Assembly: GCA_030674155.1 (NCBI GenBank)
Contig: CM060323.1
Coordinates: forward strand, 1,036,586-1,100,585
Source of the DNA: Stramonita haemastoma
Taxonomy: Eukaryota > Mollusca > Gastropoda > Neogastropoda > Muricidae
Length of the DNA: 64,000 nt
Reading direction: 5' to 3'
A model generated the notes under the pieces. The model had not been told where the DNA came from. It did no database searches and was given only the letters and a program-made list of their open reading frames with translations. Every line of letters begins with the position of its first letter. The first letter of the stretch is position 1. Shown here piece by piece: positions 33,053-45,789 of this stretch. The translations under genes and the position numbers were made by a program.

Positions 33053-33365
33053 AAAGACCAACCACCAGCAACGATAACCGGAGAAGGAGAGAGTGAGAGA
33101 CCAACTATAAAAATACCATCATCAAGGCCAAAAATACTGTCAGTTATGGTGATATCAGGTAATAATCTGCATGAATAGTGAAAATTATGAATAATACGTG
33201 TACTATATCAGATCTTGTTAATTGCTATTTACCTTTAGCTTTCAAAGCTATAGCGTGCTTTCTAAACAATCATACAGACATTAGCGGGTAGCAAAGAGAA
33301 TTACATAAGTGCTTCAAACCTCTACTAAGACTTTTGTAATTGGATACCATTATTTGACAAAAATA
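33053..33365 (-). other. Presumed LINE-1 3' UTR
   Basis: About 310 bp between the LINE-1 stop and the (TTTG)n tract as read on the minus strand. No ORF. Confidence 0.4.
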
Positions 33366-35250
33366 TTATAAAAATCGTTTTGAATCAAATATAAATTGAT
33401 GGACAACTTCAACAATAAAGATATTTGTTTTCATATTGAGTTCAGGGCTGCCCCTCAAAAGAATTTGCAAATGAACATATTCAGGGGGAAGCAATGCAAT
33501 TGTGTTGGCACGGACTAAATCAAAATTAGGACAGAACAGAAAATAGTGTTCGGCTGTCTCCTGTGCACTACCACAAGCACATAATGGATCATTTGCTACA
33601 TGACGATGAAACATATCATATTTTAGGTCACTTATTCCAAGTCGAAGTCGACAATGCAGTATTTGTTCTTTTCTTTCACCGTGATAAAAATACAAAGGTA
33701 CAATAGGATCATTCATAGATAAATATCGTTTGAATTGACTTAAGGAATTACTATTTTTAATAGAATCTGGAAGAGAGTTCCACAGTAAAGTAGTTGACGG
33801 AATAAAGGATTTTTTATATATTTCTGTGTTACACCTTGGTAAGCTACGTTCATAAGGCCTTCTTCTATGATACAGATTTATATCGGTTGTTAGTGCAGGA
33901 ACAAGATCAACTAAATATTGGGGACACAAACCATTAACCATTTTATGATAATAACAGAGTTTGTGTCTGGTTCTTCGTTCTTTCAGAGTACAGAATCCAG
34001 ACTCTTGGTACAATTTTTCATGGGATGTGCCACGAACAGCCCCGACTATTGTTCGTATTGCATCAAGCTGCAACATTTCTAATGATTTTGACTGCATTTC
34101 AGTACAATTATCCCATATTATGTCGGCATAGTCAAAATGAGGGAGTATAAATGACTTAAACATTGTTTCAAGTGTCTTCCTATTAAGTTTATATTTATAG
34201 CTTTTAAGGCATGAAACCAACATAGTTACAGTATTTATTAAGCTTTTAATATGCTCATCCCATTTACAATTGTTCTGAATAATGAGACCTAGGTGTTTAT
34301 GCATGCTTTTATTTTGGAGGTGGGTTGATTCGAATGAGAGAGGCAAGATCGTGTTATTGTTTCGAGAAAAATTTAACAGCTCTGTTTTGTCTGCATTAAA
34401 GCTAACTTTCCAGCACTTAGCCCAAGACTCTATTTTTTCTAAATCTGAATTAAGTATTTCGGCGCGAATATATGAATCGTTTAGTGCTAAAGACATGCTA
34501 GTATCATCTGCAAATAGTTTTATATCAGATTCTATATTGTTCACAATGTCATTAATGAAAATTAGAAATAGAAGTGGACCTAAGACTGATCCCTGAGGAA
34601 CGCCAGCACGTATTGTTTTAAAGTCTGATTTATGTCCTTTAATCACTACTGCTTGGGTACGATTTGAAAGATAGTCAGTAAACCAGTCTAATAATTTACC
34701 GCGTATACCATATGTTTTCATCTTGTGCAGGAGCCCCTTGTGCCAGACACGGTCAAACGCTTTTGATATGTCAAAATATACTGCCTGTGTTGTGATTCCT
34801 CTATCATATGAGGAACAAAGACTGTTATATATACAAAGTAACTGGTTGACAGTGGAGTCTCTAGGAGTAAAACCTGATTGGAATGGAGAAAGAATGAGAT
34901 TTGATGATAGGAAGTGATACACCTTAGAATGAATACATTTTTCTAAAACCTTCCCAACACAACTCAGTAATGAAATTGGTCTATAATTATTGCATAATTC
35001 TTTTGATGCTTTTTTATGTATTGGATTAACTAAAGCTGTTTTCCAAAGTTTTGGGAACCTACATTCAATTAGACTTCTATTAAAAATATTTGTTAAGGGA
35101 TACAGAATTAATGGTAGTGACAATTTTAAGAGTTTATTGTGTACTAAATCTAATCCTACTGCTTTATTCACATCAAGTTTTAGAACAACTTCTTCAACTT
35201 CAGAAGCTGACAACAAAATTTCGTTTATTTCTTTTTCAAGAAAAGGAATG
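33366..35250 (-). mobile_element. LINE-1 reverse transcriptase ORF part
   Basis: A 616-residue open stretch (Met codon at 35,216; the frame is open slightly upstream) encoding the RT and C-terminal part of an APE-type LINE. Residues about 77-90 read NNYRPISLLSCVGK, 147-156 YFDISKAFDR (motif A), 203-217 RAGVPQGSVLGPLLF, and 234-239 LFADDT (motif C, catalytic Asp pair). The thumb has NADKTELLNFSRN and LPHFDYADIIWDNC. The end has TLLWNSLPDSIKNSNSLSQF and a knuckle at 546-562 (C-x-C...H-x4-C). All catalytic residues seem intact. It follows the EN part directly but in a different frame; one shift near 35,240-35,275 separates them. CR1/Jockey-like clade is an inference. Confidence 0.93.
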
Positions 35251-36835
35251 TCAGGGGAACATCGTTGTCATTCTCTAGAGTTGACTGGGAAATGAAAAAA
35301 TTATTGAAAATATCTGCCTTATCCCTGCTTGAGTAATAAACAGTGTTGTTAAACAAAATGGGAGGAATTTCGTTAGAATCTATTCCTTTCTTTTTTAAAA
35401 ACTGCTTCACTAGTTTCCACCACTCCTTTTGTCCAAACTTGGACGGGTCTGAAACACTACGTTCAAGTTCTAATGTGTATTCTATCTGTCTTTCCCTTTG
35501 TATAGAGTTTACATAGTTCCGAAACTGGCGGAAACGAAGCCAGCTTTCAGGCGTGTTAGTTAGTTTGGCGGTTTTGTGAATGACTTTACGTTTGGCAATT
35601 AACATTCTAATTTCATCTGTCATCCAAGGTACATCATTGGGACGAATAGTAACAGTTTTAACTGGCATACATAATTTTGCTTTATCCATTAGAATTTTTG
35701 AAAACATCTCAGCACTTTCGTCTAAAGTTACAGCATGAATAACTTCATCCCAGTTTACTTGCAATAACAGATTATGAAATTTTGATTGATCTAGTTTGTT
35801 ATAGTTAAATATTATTCTTTTAAAAGGCTGCTCTTTAGTAATGGTATTTCTGACCCTGGCACAAGGAACACTGTGGTCACTACAGATAGCTGGCAGAACT
35901 TCAACTAAGTGTACTAGGTTAGGACTCTGTGTAATAATCAGATCTAAACAAGAATGTGTTGAATCAGTGATCCGAGTAGGCTCATTAACTAATTGTTTAA
36001 GCTGATAGCGATTGAGAAGGTCAATTAGATAGTGAGAAGGAGTATCTAGGAAGTTTGTGTTAAAGTCACCAAAAATTATAAACTTAAGTAGCGTGTTATT
36101 AACGTTATCTATACTTTTTTCTATTAAATTCCAATAATTAACCTTTGAGTTGGGTGGACGATAGAACGATCCAATCAGTAGACTCGTTTGGTCTAATTTT
36201 GTTTCTATCCACACTGCTTCCAACTCATTGACATGCAAATCAGGCCGAGCTTTACAATATAGATTATTTTTTACATAAATAGCTACCCCACCATGTGGGT
36301 CATGCGGTCTGTCACACCGAACTGGTGGATGAAAATTAGTCAGGTGAATGGAACTGTTGTGGTCCATTTCAGAAAGCCATGTTTCTGATACAGTAATTAT
36401 ATCAATGTTATGGTATTCTGATTGTAACATTTGCATCTTACTTCTGATACTTCTTGCATTTATGTGCACAATTCTTAAATCAGTTATAGGAACAGGCCCT
36501 GGGTTAATCTCTACGTCTCCACACAGTAACAAAAGTAAGTGCAACCACTGGAAAGTAACAGAACCTTTATTATCCTTATCATTATTGCTAATAACCCAGT
36601 ACACAGAATCAGAAGAATTAGAGCTGTTTGTTAAATGGCTTTTATCATCATGAATAAAAGTAACAAAATGAGCAAACACTGACAGTGTTATGTTATGGGG
36701 ATGTCGGTTGCATGACAATATTAAAAACTGTACAATCAAAGATTTATCAAGAAAGGCTAGTTTCCTTGCTTTGGCCAAGGCTTTAGAATGATACATGCCG
36801 ATCCTTGCACGATACACATCTACACCTACTGCCAT
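35225..36835 (-). mobile_element. LINE-1 leader, 2A motif and APE endonuclease
   Basis: A 536-residue frame upstream of the RT. An in-frame TGA lies directly before the ATG (36,835), which fixes the start. Residues 1-105 are a short leader of unknown function ending in a hydrophobic stretch (HLLLLLC). Residues 106-114 are a 2A-like motif. The APE-type endonuclease follows at about 121-325: HINARSI (124-130), ETWL with catalytic Glu (151), GGVAIYVK, FYRPPNS, FGDFNTN (255-261) and SDHS (319-322). The rest is the linker to RT, with PWMTDEIRMLIAKRKVIH. The frame ends at a stop at 35,225 because of a single shift before the RT. Complete apart from that, so this is a relatively young copy. Confidence 0.93.
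36494..36520 (-). other. 2A-like ribosome-skipping motif
   Basis: Encodes GDVEINPGP, an exact match to the 2A consensus D-(V/I)-E-x-N-P-G-P, preceded by a leucine-rich stretch. In this class of peptide the ribosome skips the Gly-Pro bond, which would release the leader from the endonuclease-RT protein. 2A-like motifs are known from non-LTR elements of trypanosomes and several marine invertebrates. Activity here is inferred. Confidence 0.9.
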
Positions 36836-37105
36836 TCAGGTTATACCGCTAAGCAGCAGCATAAAGAACAGGTGTGTGTCAAGGGCCAGCATAATCAAAG
36901 GACATGAAATTGCTCTCCGTCTCTCTAAAGAAGAAAAAAAATGATAAGCAACTAAATCGTTTAAAAGGATACGAAATGTCCGAGAAATTAACAAAAAAGA
37001 CATGTTGCAATGGAAATAGAAAAAAAAAATCACAAGCATTATATGAACCAAAACACTTTCCACTAAACTAGTTCAGTGAAAGACAACAAAAGGGAGCTAA
37101 ATCAA
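36836..37105 (-). other. Presumed LINE-1 5' UTR
   Basis: Sequence upstream of the LINE-1 start with no matching repeat elsewhere in the window. The 5' boundary cannot be placed. Confidence 0.4.
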
Positions 37106-37207
37106 CGTGTATCAAAAAGGAGTGCGCTCCCAGCTTACCAAGCTATTAGCATCAGCACGTGACAGGGGACCCCACCACCATCCACCTCCGCTTACTACTC
37201 TCCATTA

Positions 37208-37208
37208 T

Positions 37209-37253
<45 letters not shown>

Positions 37254-37372
37254 CAAACGCTCTGGCGCGAGGACGCACACTCACGCACACACGAATACGC
37301 ACGCACCCGTACACGCACAAACACACACGCGCACGCACATGCACACACACACATACGCGCGCCAATGCACCT
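37208..37372. repeat. (CT)n and CA-rich tracts
   Basis: (CT)n 37,208-37,250, then degenerate CACG/CACA sequence up to about 37,370. Confidence 0.93.
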
Positions 37373-37404
37373 TCACAACGTGCAGGATTACTATTGGGCT
37401 ATTA

Positions 37405-37566
37405 CTCGAGTAGGCCATCGAGTGCCGGTGGGAAAGACGACAAAAATTCACGCAACTGCACACACACGGGGATCAGATGAAAAAACAACAGCTAAAAAAC
37501 ACACAAATGCCCGTTCCATCATCATCGACACAAAAACAACAACAACAAATAAATGAACAAGGAATA
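37405..37566 (+). mobile_element. SINE-1 3' part, diverged
   Basis: GAGTAGGCCATCGAGTGCCG, then ACACACACGGGGATCAGATG, then a degraded tail and (AATA)n. The oldest-looking of the dated copies nearby. Confidence 0.75.
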
Positions 37567-37682
37567 AATAAATAAATTACATGCTTACACAGACATGGAG
37601 TGTAGGTAATGTTCATTCTCAGTTTTGTGAAAATCATGTTCACTTTTTTGTTTCTAATCGGTTCGGAAATAAATACATGTGA

Positions 37683-37684
37683 TC

Positions 37685-37748
<64 letters not shown>
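37683..37748. repeat. Poly-C and (CT)n
   Basis: About 12 C followed by about 50 bp of (CT)n. Confidence 0.96.
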
Positions 37749-37927
37749 TAACGCTTTTCTTTTTCTTCAATAATCAAAATCATTTTATTGTGACCTGATT
37801 TTCGTCTTCTCAATGAGTGCATTTTTATTACCTTATTATAATTATATAGTGTCCTTCTTCCTTTATGTTGTTTGGTACTGCGTATAGTTTTACAGTTTAG
37901 TATCTTTTTATCTTGATGTCATCCCTG

Positions 37928-37998
37928 AAAAGGGCGGGGACTGGATGTAAAAAAGCACACGAGTGCTTATCTATTATCCTCGAATAAAAGAATTTGCC
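37928..37998 (+). mobile_element. SINE-1 3'-end scrap, (TTGCC) tail
   Basis: GGGGACTGGATGTAAAAAAG, CACACGAGTGCTTATC and AATTTGCCTTGCC. Directly followed by (CT)n. Confidence 0.85.
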
Positions 37999-38156
<158 letters not shown>

Positions 38157-38261
38157 CGTGTGCCTTTAACAGGGAGTTGGTGACGTTAAACCATTCTTAT
38201 GTCTATGTTTAAGCAAAGACTAATTGATATGTTTATTCAGGAATGGTACGTACAATTTAAA

Positions 38262-38411
38262 ATTTTTTTTATTCTTTTATATCGAGGATAACAGAATAAG
38301 CAATCATGTGCTTTTTTTTCATCCGGTCCCCATGTGTATGCAGTTTTGTATATTGTCATCTGTTCCCACCGGCACACGATGGCCTACTCTTACGAAAAGC
38401 GGAACAGGTGC
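38262..38411 (-). mobile_element. SINE-1, 3' half
   Basis: ATTCTTTTATATCGAGGATA, CCGGTCCCCATGTGTATGCA, then TCTGTTCCCACCGGCACACG and CTTACGAAAAGCGGAACAGG. Truncated before the central domain. Confidence 0.9.
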
Positions 38412-38479
38412 GAGGTACGACAGTTGTAGGAGCTTCTAAACAATATTTGCTAAAAAGAATATCTTCTACAGTTAGATAC

Positions 38480-38815
38480 ATACTGCTTTAGAGTTGAGGT
38501 GTCACAGGTGAGATGTAATGTTCTGCCACTGAACAACAATGTACATCGATATAGTGAACAAAATCAAAAGAAAGAATGTCCATTTTGTAAACCTTAAGTT
38601 GAAGATGAAAAGCATTTCGTCTATGAGTGTTTCATGTATAGTGATTTAAGATTTTTTAAAAAATAATTGTGTTTATAGACCTTTACACATCTGCTTAAAG
38701 CCGAAAACTGAGACAAAAATCACTCTCTGTCTAAATATCTATTTTACGCCATCAATTAGAGGGGAAAATTGTATTAGAATGTTAAGTCACAAACGAAGAC
38801 AAAGGTTATCATTAT
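38480..38815 (+). pseudogene. LINE C-terminal knuckle fragment
   Basis: In one frame: RCNVLPLNNNVHRYSEQNQ, then KECPFCKP, a stop, VEDEKHFVYECFMYSDLRFF. This is the C-x2-C...VEDE-x-H-x4-C module seen at 8.6-9.4 kb, but with stops. Confidence 0.65.
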
Positions 38816-38997
38816 GAGTAGCTGTAAGTATATCGACATTTTTAGGACATATGGAAGGTACACAGGACAGTATTGTGAATTTTGTTTGATTCACTGTCTG
38901 ATCATGTATTTGTGCATTGTCTTCTTCAGTCCTTGCGTAGTAATTGACTTTGGTATTATGTATTTTCTTCAAATTTTTGCCCACGCTGTAGCATTGT

Positions 38998-38999
<2 letters not shown>

Positions 39000-39049
<50 letters not shown>

Positions 39050-39069
39050 CTCTCTCTCACATACATACG

Positions 39070-39137
<68 letters not shown>

Positions 39138-39217
39138 AATATACACCATGCAGGCCTACACGGAAAAATTGTCTCACTCACTCACTCACGCACACACACA
39201 CATATACAAAGAGAAAT

Positions 39218-39290
<73 letters not shown>
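39000..39290. repeat. (CT)n / (CA)n / (CT)n cluster
   Basis: (CT)n 39,000-39,057, (CA)n 39,072-39,135, (CT)n 39,218-39,288. Confidence 0.97.
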
Positions 39291-39610
39291 ACGACCCAAG
39301 TTCGAGTCCCTTTCGAGGAGATTTTTCTCCTGGAGTTAACATCAGTGCTGACTCCACTCTCCCCCACAGTCCTTCGGATGAGACTATAACCGAGGCCCCG
39401 TGTGTGAACGCATGCAGAACATCTTGCGCACACGTTAAATCCTGTTCCGCTTTTCGTAAGAGTAGGCCATCGTGTGCTGGTGGGAACAGATGACATTTAC
39501 AAAACAGCATACACACGGGGACTGGATGTAAAAAAGCACAAGGGTGCTTATCCCATTATCCTCGATATAAAAGAATCAAATCAAATCAAATCAAATCAAA
39601 TCAAATCAAA

Positions 39611-39612
<2 letters not shown>
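39288..39612 (+). mobile_element. SINE-1, half-head, (ATCAA)n tail
   Basis: Starts at TTTGACGACCCAAGTTCGAG (B-box half of the head) directly after (CT)n. The body is conserved, including TTAACATCAGTGCTGACTCC, and the tail GCACAAGGGTGCTTATCCC ends in seven ATCAA units, then (CA)n. Confidence 0.93.

Positions 39613-39682
<70 letters not shown>
39613..39682. repeat. (CA)n microsatellite on a SINE tail
   Basis: About 70 bp of (CA)n following the (ATCAA)n tail of SINE-1. Confidence 0.97.
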
Positions 39683-39764
39683 TCTAGCCTTATCCCATCT
39701 TTTCTGTCTTAATTTACTTACTTTATCGGTCCTCTTGTACCATCTAGGGCGTCGAGGGGAGGAG

Positions 39765-39915
39765 AAAGAGCTTTCTGTCAGCGGCAAGTTTGAAGGCCTG
39801 TGTGGGTGGAATGTTGTGGGTCTTCAGTGTTTCTTTCACACCCTCGATCCAGGTCTTCCTCTTGCCTTGCACCCGAACATCCTTGTGTTGTATGTGAGCT
39901 TCAGGCTACTGGCAA
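39765..39915 (-). pseudogene. Probable LINE C-terminal scrap
   Basis: Reads DVRVQGKRKTWIEGVKETLK and PTQAFKLAADRKLF, resembling the TWI-x-GV-x-x-x-x-x...A-DR block at the end of LINE proteins. Confidence 0.5.
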
Positions 39916-40019
39916 GCTGATGAGGAGCCATGCCCGTCCTAAAATTATTAGTTACACAAAACTGGGTCGAAGAAAATATCTCTCTTTTTTTTCATGAAGA
40001 GCTTTCCAAGGCACATCCA

Positions 40020-40599
40020 CTCACACACAGTCAATGGGCCACAAATGTACGATGAAATGGTGTGCGTTTTTGATAACCTAGGACTGTGCTTCATAAAAGA
40101 AATATGATGACAAGTGTCAATGGAAAAATTTTAGTCAACGTGTAGCCTAGCGCGCGTACAAACCAAACGCTGGTCTGCTTCCTCTGTGAGCTAGCCCATT
40201 CCATGATACGGGGGTGAAATAGGGCCGCAGTATTCCTGGCATGCAGCTGGCACACTGTTTATAGAAGCCGCTTCCCCTAGCTCTGCGATAGTGGGAGGTC
40301 TTCTCAGAATCATGTCAGCTAAATTTAGAACGCAGCAGCGATGCCAGAAAAGTGTGTAGGGTAGGGATAAATAATGCTTTATATCAAGAGTTGCCCAGCA
40401 TTCCCAACTTGACCTCCAACGGATTTCAAACGAAGATTATTAAAGTTTTAAAGTCCGTTGAAAAACAAAGTATATAGAAATATTACTAAACAAGGTAGAG
40501 TCAAGGTATTTGTAGTAGGCCCCTAGTTCAACTGGGACTGTGCCTGCCTCACCTCTTGCTACAGTATATGTAGGCCTACTGGTAGAGAGGTCTTAGCAG
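40020..40599. other. No gene seen
   Basis: Mixed-composition sequence with no open frame or repeat I recognise. Confidence 0.45.
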
Positions 40600-40637
40600 G
40601 GGACCGGATAGCTCAGTGGTCAGAGCACTGCGTGAAT
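40600..40637 (+). mobile_element. SINE-4 head scrap
   Basis: GGACCGGATAGCTCAGTGGT and CAGAGCACTG, the A-box part of the SINE-4 head, cut off after the A-box. Confidence 0.6.
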
Positions 40638-40647
40638 GTTTTTTATG

Positions 40648-40950
40648 TTATTTAAATTTCATACTTTTATATCGAGGATAATGGAATAAGCACTCATATG
40701 CTTTTTTTTTTTTACATCCAGTTCCCGTGTGTATGTAGTTTTGTAAATGTCATCTGTTCCCACCGGCACACGATGGCCTACTCTTACGAAAGCGGAACAG
40801 GATTTAGCGTGTGCGCAAGATGTTTTGCGTGCATTCACACACGGGCCTCGGTTTATAGTCTCATCCGAAGGACTTTTGGGGGGAGTGGAGTCAGCACTGA
40901 TGTTAACTCCAAAGGAAAAATCCCCTCGACCGGGAATCGAACCCGGGTGT
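40648..40950 (-). mobile_element. SINE-1, nearly full, cut in the head
   Basis: Runs from the tail (ATACTTTTATATCGAGGATA) through the central domain to the complement of the B-box (CGGGAATCGAACCCGGG), where (GT)n begins. The A-box half is missing. Confidence 0.93.
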
Positions 40951-40974
40951 GTGTTGTGTGTGTGTTGTGTGTGT

Positions 40975-41037
<63 letters not shown>

Positions 41038-41089
41038 TGTGGTGTGTGGTGTGTGTGTGGTGTGGGTGGTGTGTGGTGCGTGCGTGCGT

Positions 41090-41132
<43 letters not shown>

Positions 41133-41218
41133 TGCGTGGTGTGTGTGTGGTGTGGTGTGTGTGTGTGTGGTGCGTGGTGGGGGTGGTGTGTGTAGGTGTT
41201 GTGTGTGTGTCGTGTGTA
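40945..41218. repeat. (GT)n, interrupted
   Basis: About 270 bp of GTGTGG/GTGT sequence, starting within the SINE-1 B-box. Confidence 0.96.
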
Positions 41219-41289
41219 AGAGAGTCTTACAGTCATCATCATCTCATCGTCGTCGTATCACATCATCATCATCAATCATCATCATATCA

Positions 41290-41290
41290 T

Positions 41291-41349
<59 letters not shown>

Positions 41350-41350
41350 T
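41290..41350. repeat. (TAG)n microsatellite
   Basis: About 20 units of TAG, preceded by ATC-rich sequence. Confidence 0.98.
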
Positions 41351-41359
41351 ATCTTCTTT

Positions 41360-41440
41360 AGATACTTTTGAGTTTATTTTGTTGTTATGAGTTGGACAAT
41401 GTTGTAGCTAAATATTTTGGGGTGGTGTTTTCTTGGTTGT
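41360..41440. repeat. Dispersed repeat, copy 2
   Basis: Counterpart of 32,541-32,625; shares GTTGTAGCTAAATATTTTGG-like sequence in the same orientation. Confidence 0.7.
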
Positions 41441-41463
41441 ACAAACTTTGCCGAAAGGGTAAA

Positions 41464-41525
<62 letters not shown>
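41464..41525. repeat. (ATT)n microsatellite
   Basis: About 20 units of ATT. Confidence 0.98.
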
Positions 41526-42075
41526 ATTTATTGTCGTCTTTTATGCGCTTATGTTTTGCTCTTTCCTCACGATAGCCATCACTCATTCCCATATATATCT
41601 ACTCTTTGTTTCTCTGTAGTTCAGAGGAGTCAACAGGAATGAAACATTGTGAATTGTAAGCATGTACTGGCTTCTCGTCAGGTATAAGGGAAACAACTCT
41701 AAAGCCTATGACTATCTTCCTGGTAGAGAGCAGTTATCCCTCGTAGACTGTTGAAGGTGTGATAATTTGTTCCCCTCTCTTTGAATGACTATTATTTTCA
41801 AGTTTTGACTATGTTTCTTGCCCCTTTGTCATATAGCCTGATTCATGGTGTTGATGTCTTATCCAGTCATTGGCTGATTTTCCTATCATTCATGCAACTT
41901 TTTGTTCTTGCTGTCTCTCTTTTACCACTTCAGATACCGGTACACTACCGGAAAGTACATGAGTGATTTGCCATCTATAGAGGGTGCATCAGGCTTAACA
42001 TTGTATTTACCATGTCTAATTCATTTTCATTATCAATGTCTCTTGTGTACTTTTGTTTTGCTCTTCCTCTTTATA
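41526..42075. other. No gene seen
   Basis: No coding or repeat signal recognised apart from the pogo-like end that follows. Confidence 0.45.
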
Positions 42076-42411
<336 letters not shown>

Positions 42412-42420
<9 letters not shown>

Positions 42421-42476
42421 TTTTATTTCGAGTCAATGAATAAGCAGTCATGTGCTTTTTTACATCCATTCGCGCC
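42412..42476 (-). mobile_element. SINE-1 3'-end scrap
   Basis: TTCTTTTATTTCGAGTCAAT, then GCAGTCATGTGCTTTTTTAC and ATCCA, complementary to the SINE-1 tail. Confidence 0.78.
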
Positions 42477-42990
42477 CTAATCAGGGATTACATCAGTTTA
42501 AGAACACCTCCAACTAACAACAATAATAAACCAAAAAAGAAGGCCAAAACAACAAGACTATAATAAACAGAAGACAAAATATAAGGACAGAAGATATAAT
42601 AGGATAACAAAGGCGCAATACAGTGAACTAGAATTAATAATAAACAATCAAATGATCATTATAATAGAAAACAGAAAGGAAGTGAAACCAGAAAATCGAT
42701 AAGTAAGTAGTAATTAAAACAAAAACAAACAAAAGTAGTAATTAAAGCAAAACAAGTTAAATACTGGGTACATTATCCAACCATCATCTGTCAACAAAAT
42801 TATTCATAGGCCTAGAGATCATAATATTTTGGTAATAGAGGGGAAAAAAAACAAAACAAAAAAAACAACACCAACAAACCAAAACCAAACCAAAACAAAG
42901 AAACAAAACCCCACCTTAATCAAAATATCTTCATTTTGGGGAATTTTTGACACTGTGTAACACACAGGGGAACCACCTGACAGAGTGTGA
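42477..42990. other. A-rich, no gene seen
   Basis: A-rich plus strand with ACAAAACAAAAAAAAC stretches. Nothing codes. Confidence 0.45.
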
Positions 42991-43255
42991 CCCATGAATG
43001 CAGACAGGTGTGACTGTGATCTGCCCATGGATGTAGACGGGTGTGACTGTGATCTGCCCATGAATGCAGACAGGTGTGACTGTGATCTGCCCATGAATGT
43101 AGACAGGTGTCACTGTGATCTACCATGGATGTAGACAGGTGTCACTGTGAACTGCCCATGGATGTAGACAGGTGTGACTATGATCTGCCCATGAATGTAG
43201 ACAGGTGTGACTGTGATCTGCCCATGAATGTAGACAGGTGTGACTGTGATCTGCC
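42991..43255. repeat. 33-bp minisatellite, 8 copies
   Basis: Unit CCCATGAATGTAGACAGG plus TGTGACTGTGATCTG, eight copies with few changes; one unit is 32 bp. Confidence 0.95.
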
Positions 43256-43788
43256 GAGTCCCGGACTGAAGGGGGTGTTGCAACAGTTGACCTCACCCTA
43301 CATGATTATTGAAATATCTCAATATTGTGGCCAAACCTTCAAGAAAACTGCCTACAGTGCTTGAAGTTGAGGAATCTTTAGGGGGACCAAAAATCGCCAT
43401 AAATAATGAGGTCATTCACTATAGATAAATTCTGTGCCATGACGTAGACAGAGGCGAAAAATTCTTTATACTTGTCTATGGTTTTCTGCAAATAAACTCA
43501 GTAACTGTCTTGCAGCATTCTGTTTCTTTCTCTAAATTTCTTACTAAGATGTAGATAGTTGACAGGGTTTTTTTTAAAGTAATATTTTAATGTTGTCTGG
43601 TGGTAATTATTAATTGAGTTGGGGTTTTTGTGTGTGTGTGTTTTTAGAGGGAGGGATGTAGAAACAAACGTGTCTCCTCTATGAGTTGTTTAATGCTTTT
43701 CGCATAAAATGACACGTGTGATGAACGTCAGAACTACATACATGTAAGGCTGTGTCACCTTCAAACATTTCACATGGTGCTTTTATGT
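43256..43788. other. No gene seen
   Basis: Unique-looking sequence without a supported exon. Confidence 0.45.
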
Positions 43789-43808
43789 ATGAGAGAGAGA
43801 GAAAAAAG

Positions 43809-43882
<74 letters not shown>
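43789..43882. repeat. (GA)n microsatellite
   Basis: About 90 bp of (GA)n abutting the tail of an inverted SINE-1. Confidence 0.97.
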
Positions 43883-44992
<1,110 letters not shown>

Positions 44993-45150
44993 CTTCTCAT
45001 CCAGTCCCCGTGTGTATGAGGGTTTATAAATTGTTCCCTCTTGCACACAATGGCCTATTACGAAAGGTGGAACAGGTTTTAACGTGAGCGCAAGAGGTTC
45101 TGCATGCGCTCGCACACGGGACCTCGAGTTTTTGTTTTATCCAAAGAACT
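44993..45150 (-). mobile_element. SINE-1 fragment, diverged
   Basis: TCATCCAGTCCCCGTGTGTA, then GCACACAATGGCCTATTACG and GCACACGGGACCTCGAG. Confidence 0.82.
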
Positions 45151-45565
45151 TTCCAGATAAGCGCAATATGTCGGTTCCACAGCTTTATATGCCCATATGG
45201 AAATTGAAACCTTTTTTTTTTTTTTGGGGGGGGGGGGGGGGGGGGATGGTTGGGGTTAATCACTTTTAAGGTTATTCTTTACTTTTGTGTAATTTGGGGA
45301 TGTGCCTGTTTTATGGGCCTAAAGGAATGAATTTAATCATTAAAATATTTTCTCATTTACTTTTCGAATTGACGGTGTGGGATACTTGAGGGAATAGGGT
45401 CGTGTTGGTTTTGAACTTGAAGTAACTGTTACCACTAGAGCCACAGAAACTGAATTGACAGCCCTGATATAGCTTTCGTGGTCAGTAGGGCTTTAAACAT
45501 AAAATGAAACAAAAGCTGGAAATCAGTGACCGAGAACTGACGATACGTATCATGTTTTGTTTCAG
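45151..45565. other. No gene seen
   Basis: Includes a poly-T/poly-G junction at about 45,211-45,245 (some 14 T and 19 G). Confidence 0.5.
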
Positions 45566-45730
45566 GCTGGCCAAATCCAGCAGACACAAAGCTGCCAATC
45601 TGATGACGCCCATAGCAGAAAATAACATCGACACAAAGCTTCCATCCCGATGATGCCCATGGCAGGGAATGTGCAGATCCCTGGCAACTCGCGCTATTCT
45701 TGTTCTTCCGTCCTCTCGCAAGATGAACAG
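45566..45730 (+). CDS. Putative exon with start codon
   Basis: Good acceptor CATGTTTTGTTTCAG|GCTGG and strong donor GATGAACAG|GTAAGAG. All three frames have stops upstream, but an ATG at 45,650 (or 45,659, context GCCCATGGC) opens to the donor, giving MAGNVQIPGNSRYSCSSVLS and QDEQ, ending in phase 0. This fits a 5' UTR/first coding exon. I do not recognise the protein. A possible next exon in phase is at 52,174. Low confidence. Confidence 0.35.
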
Positions 45731-45789
45731 GTAAGAGAATTTTCTGTCAATTCAAGTGCATTACATCTTCAAAACCACGCGTTAGTTAT

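Noticed and set aside
36836..37063. Upstream ORF of LINE-1 as an ORF1 protein
   Set aside because: Only 75 codons with no zinc knuckle or coiled coil, and it is interrupted directly before the main ATG.
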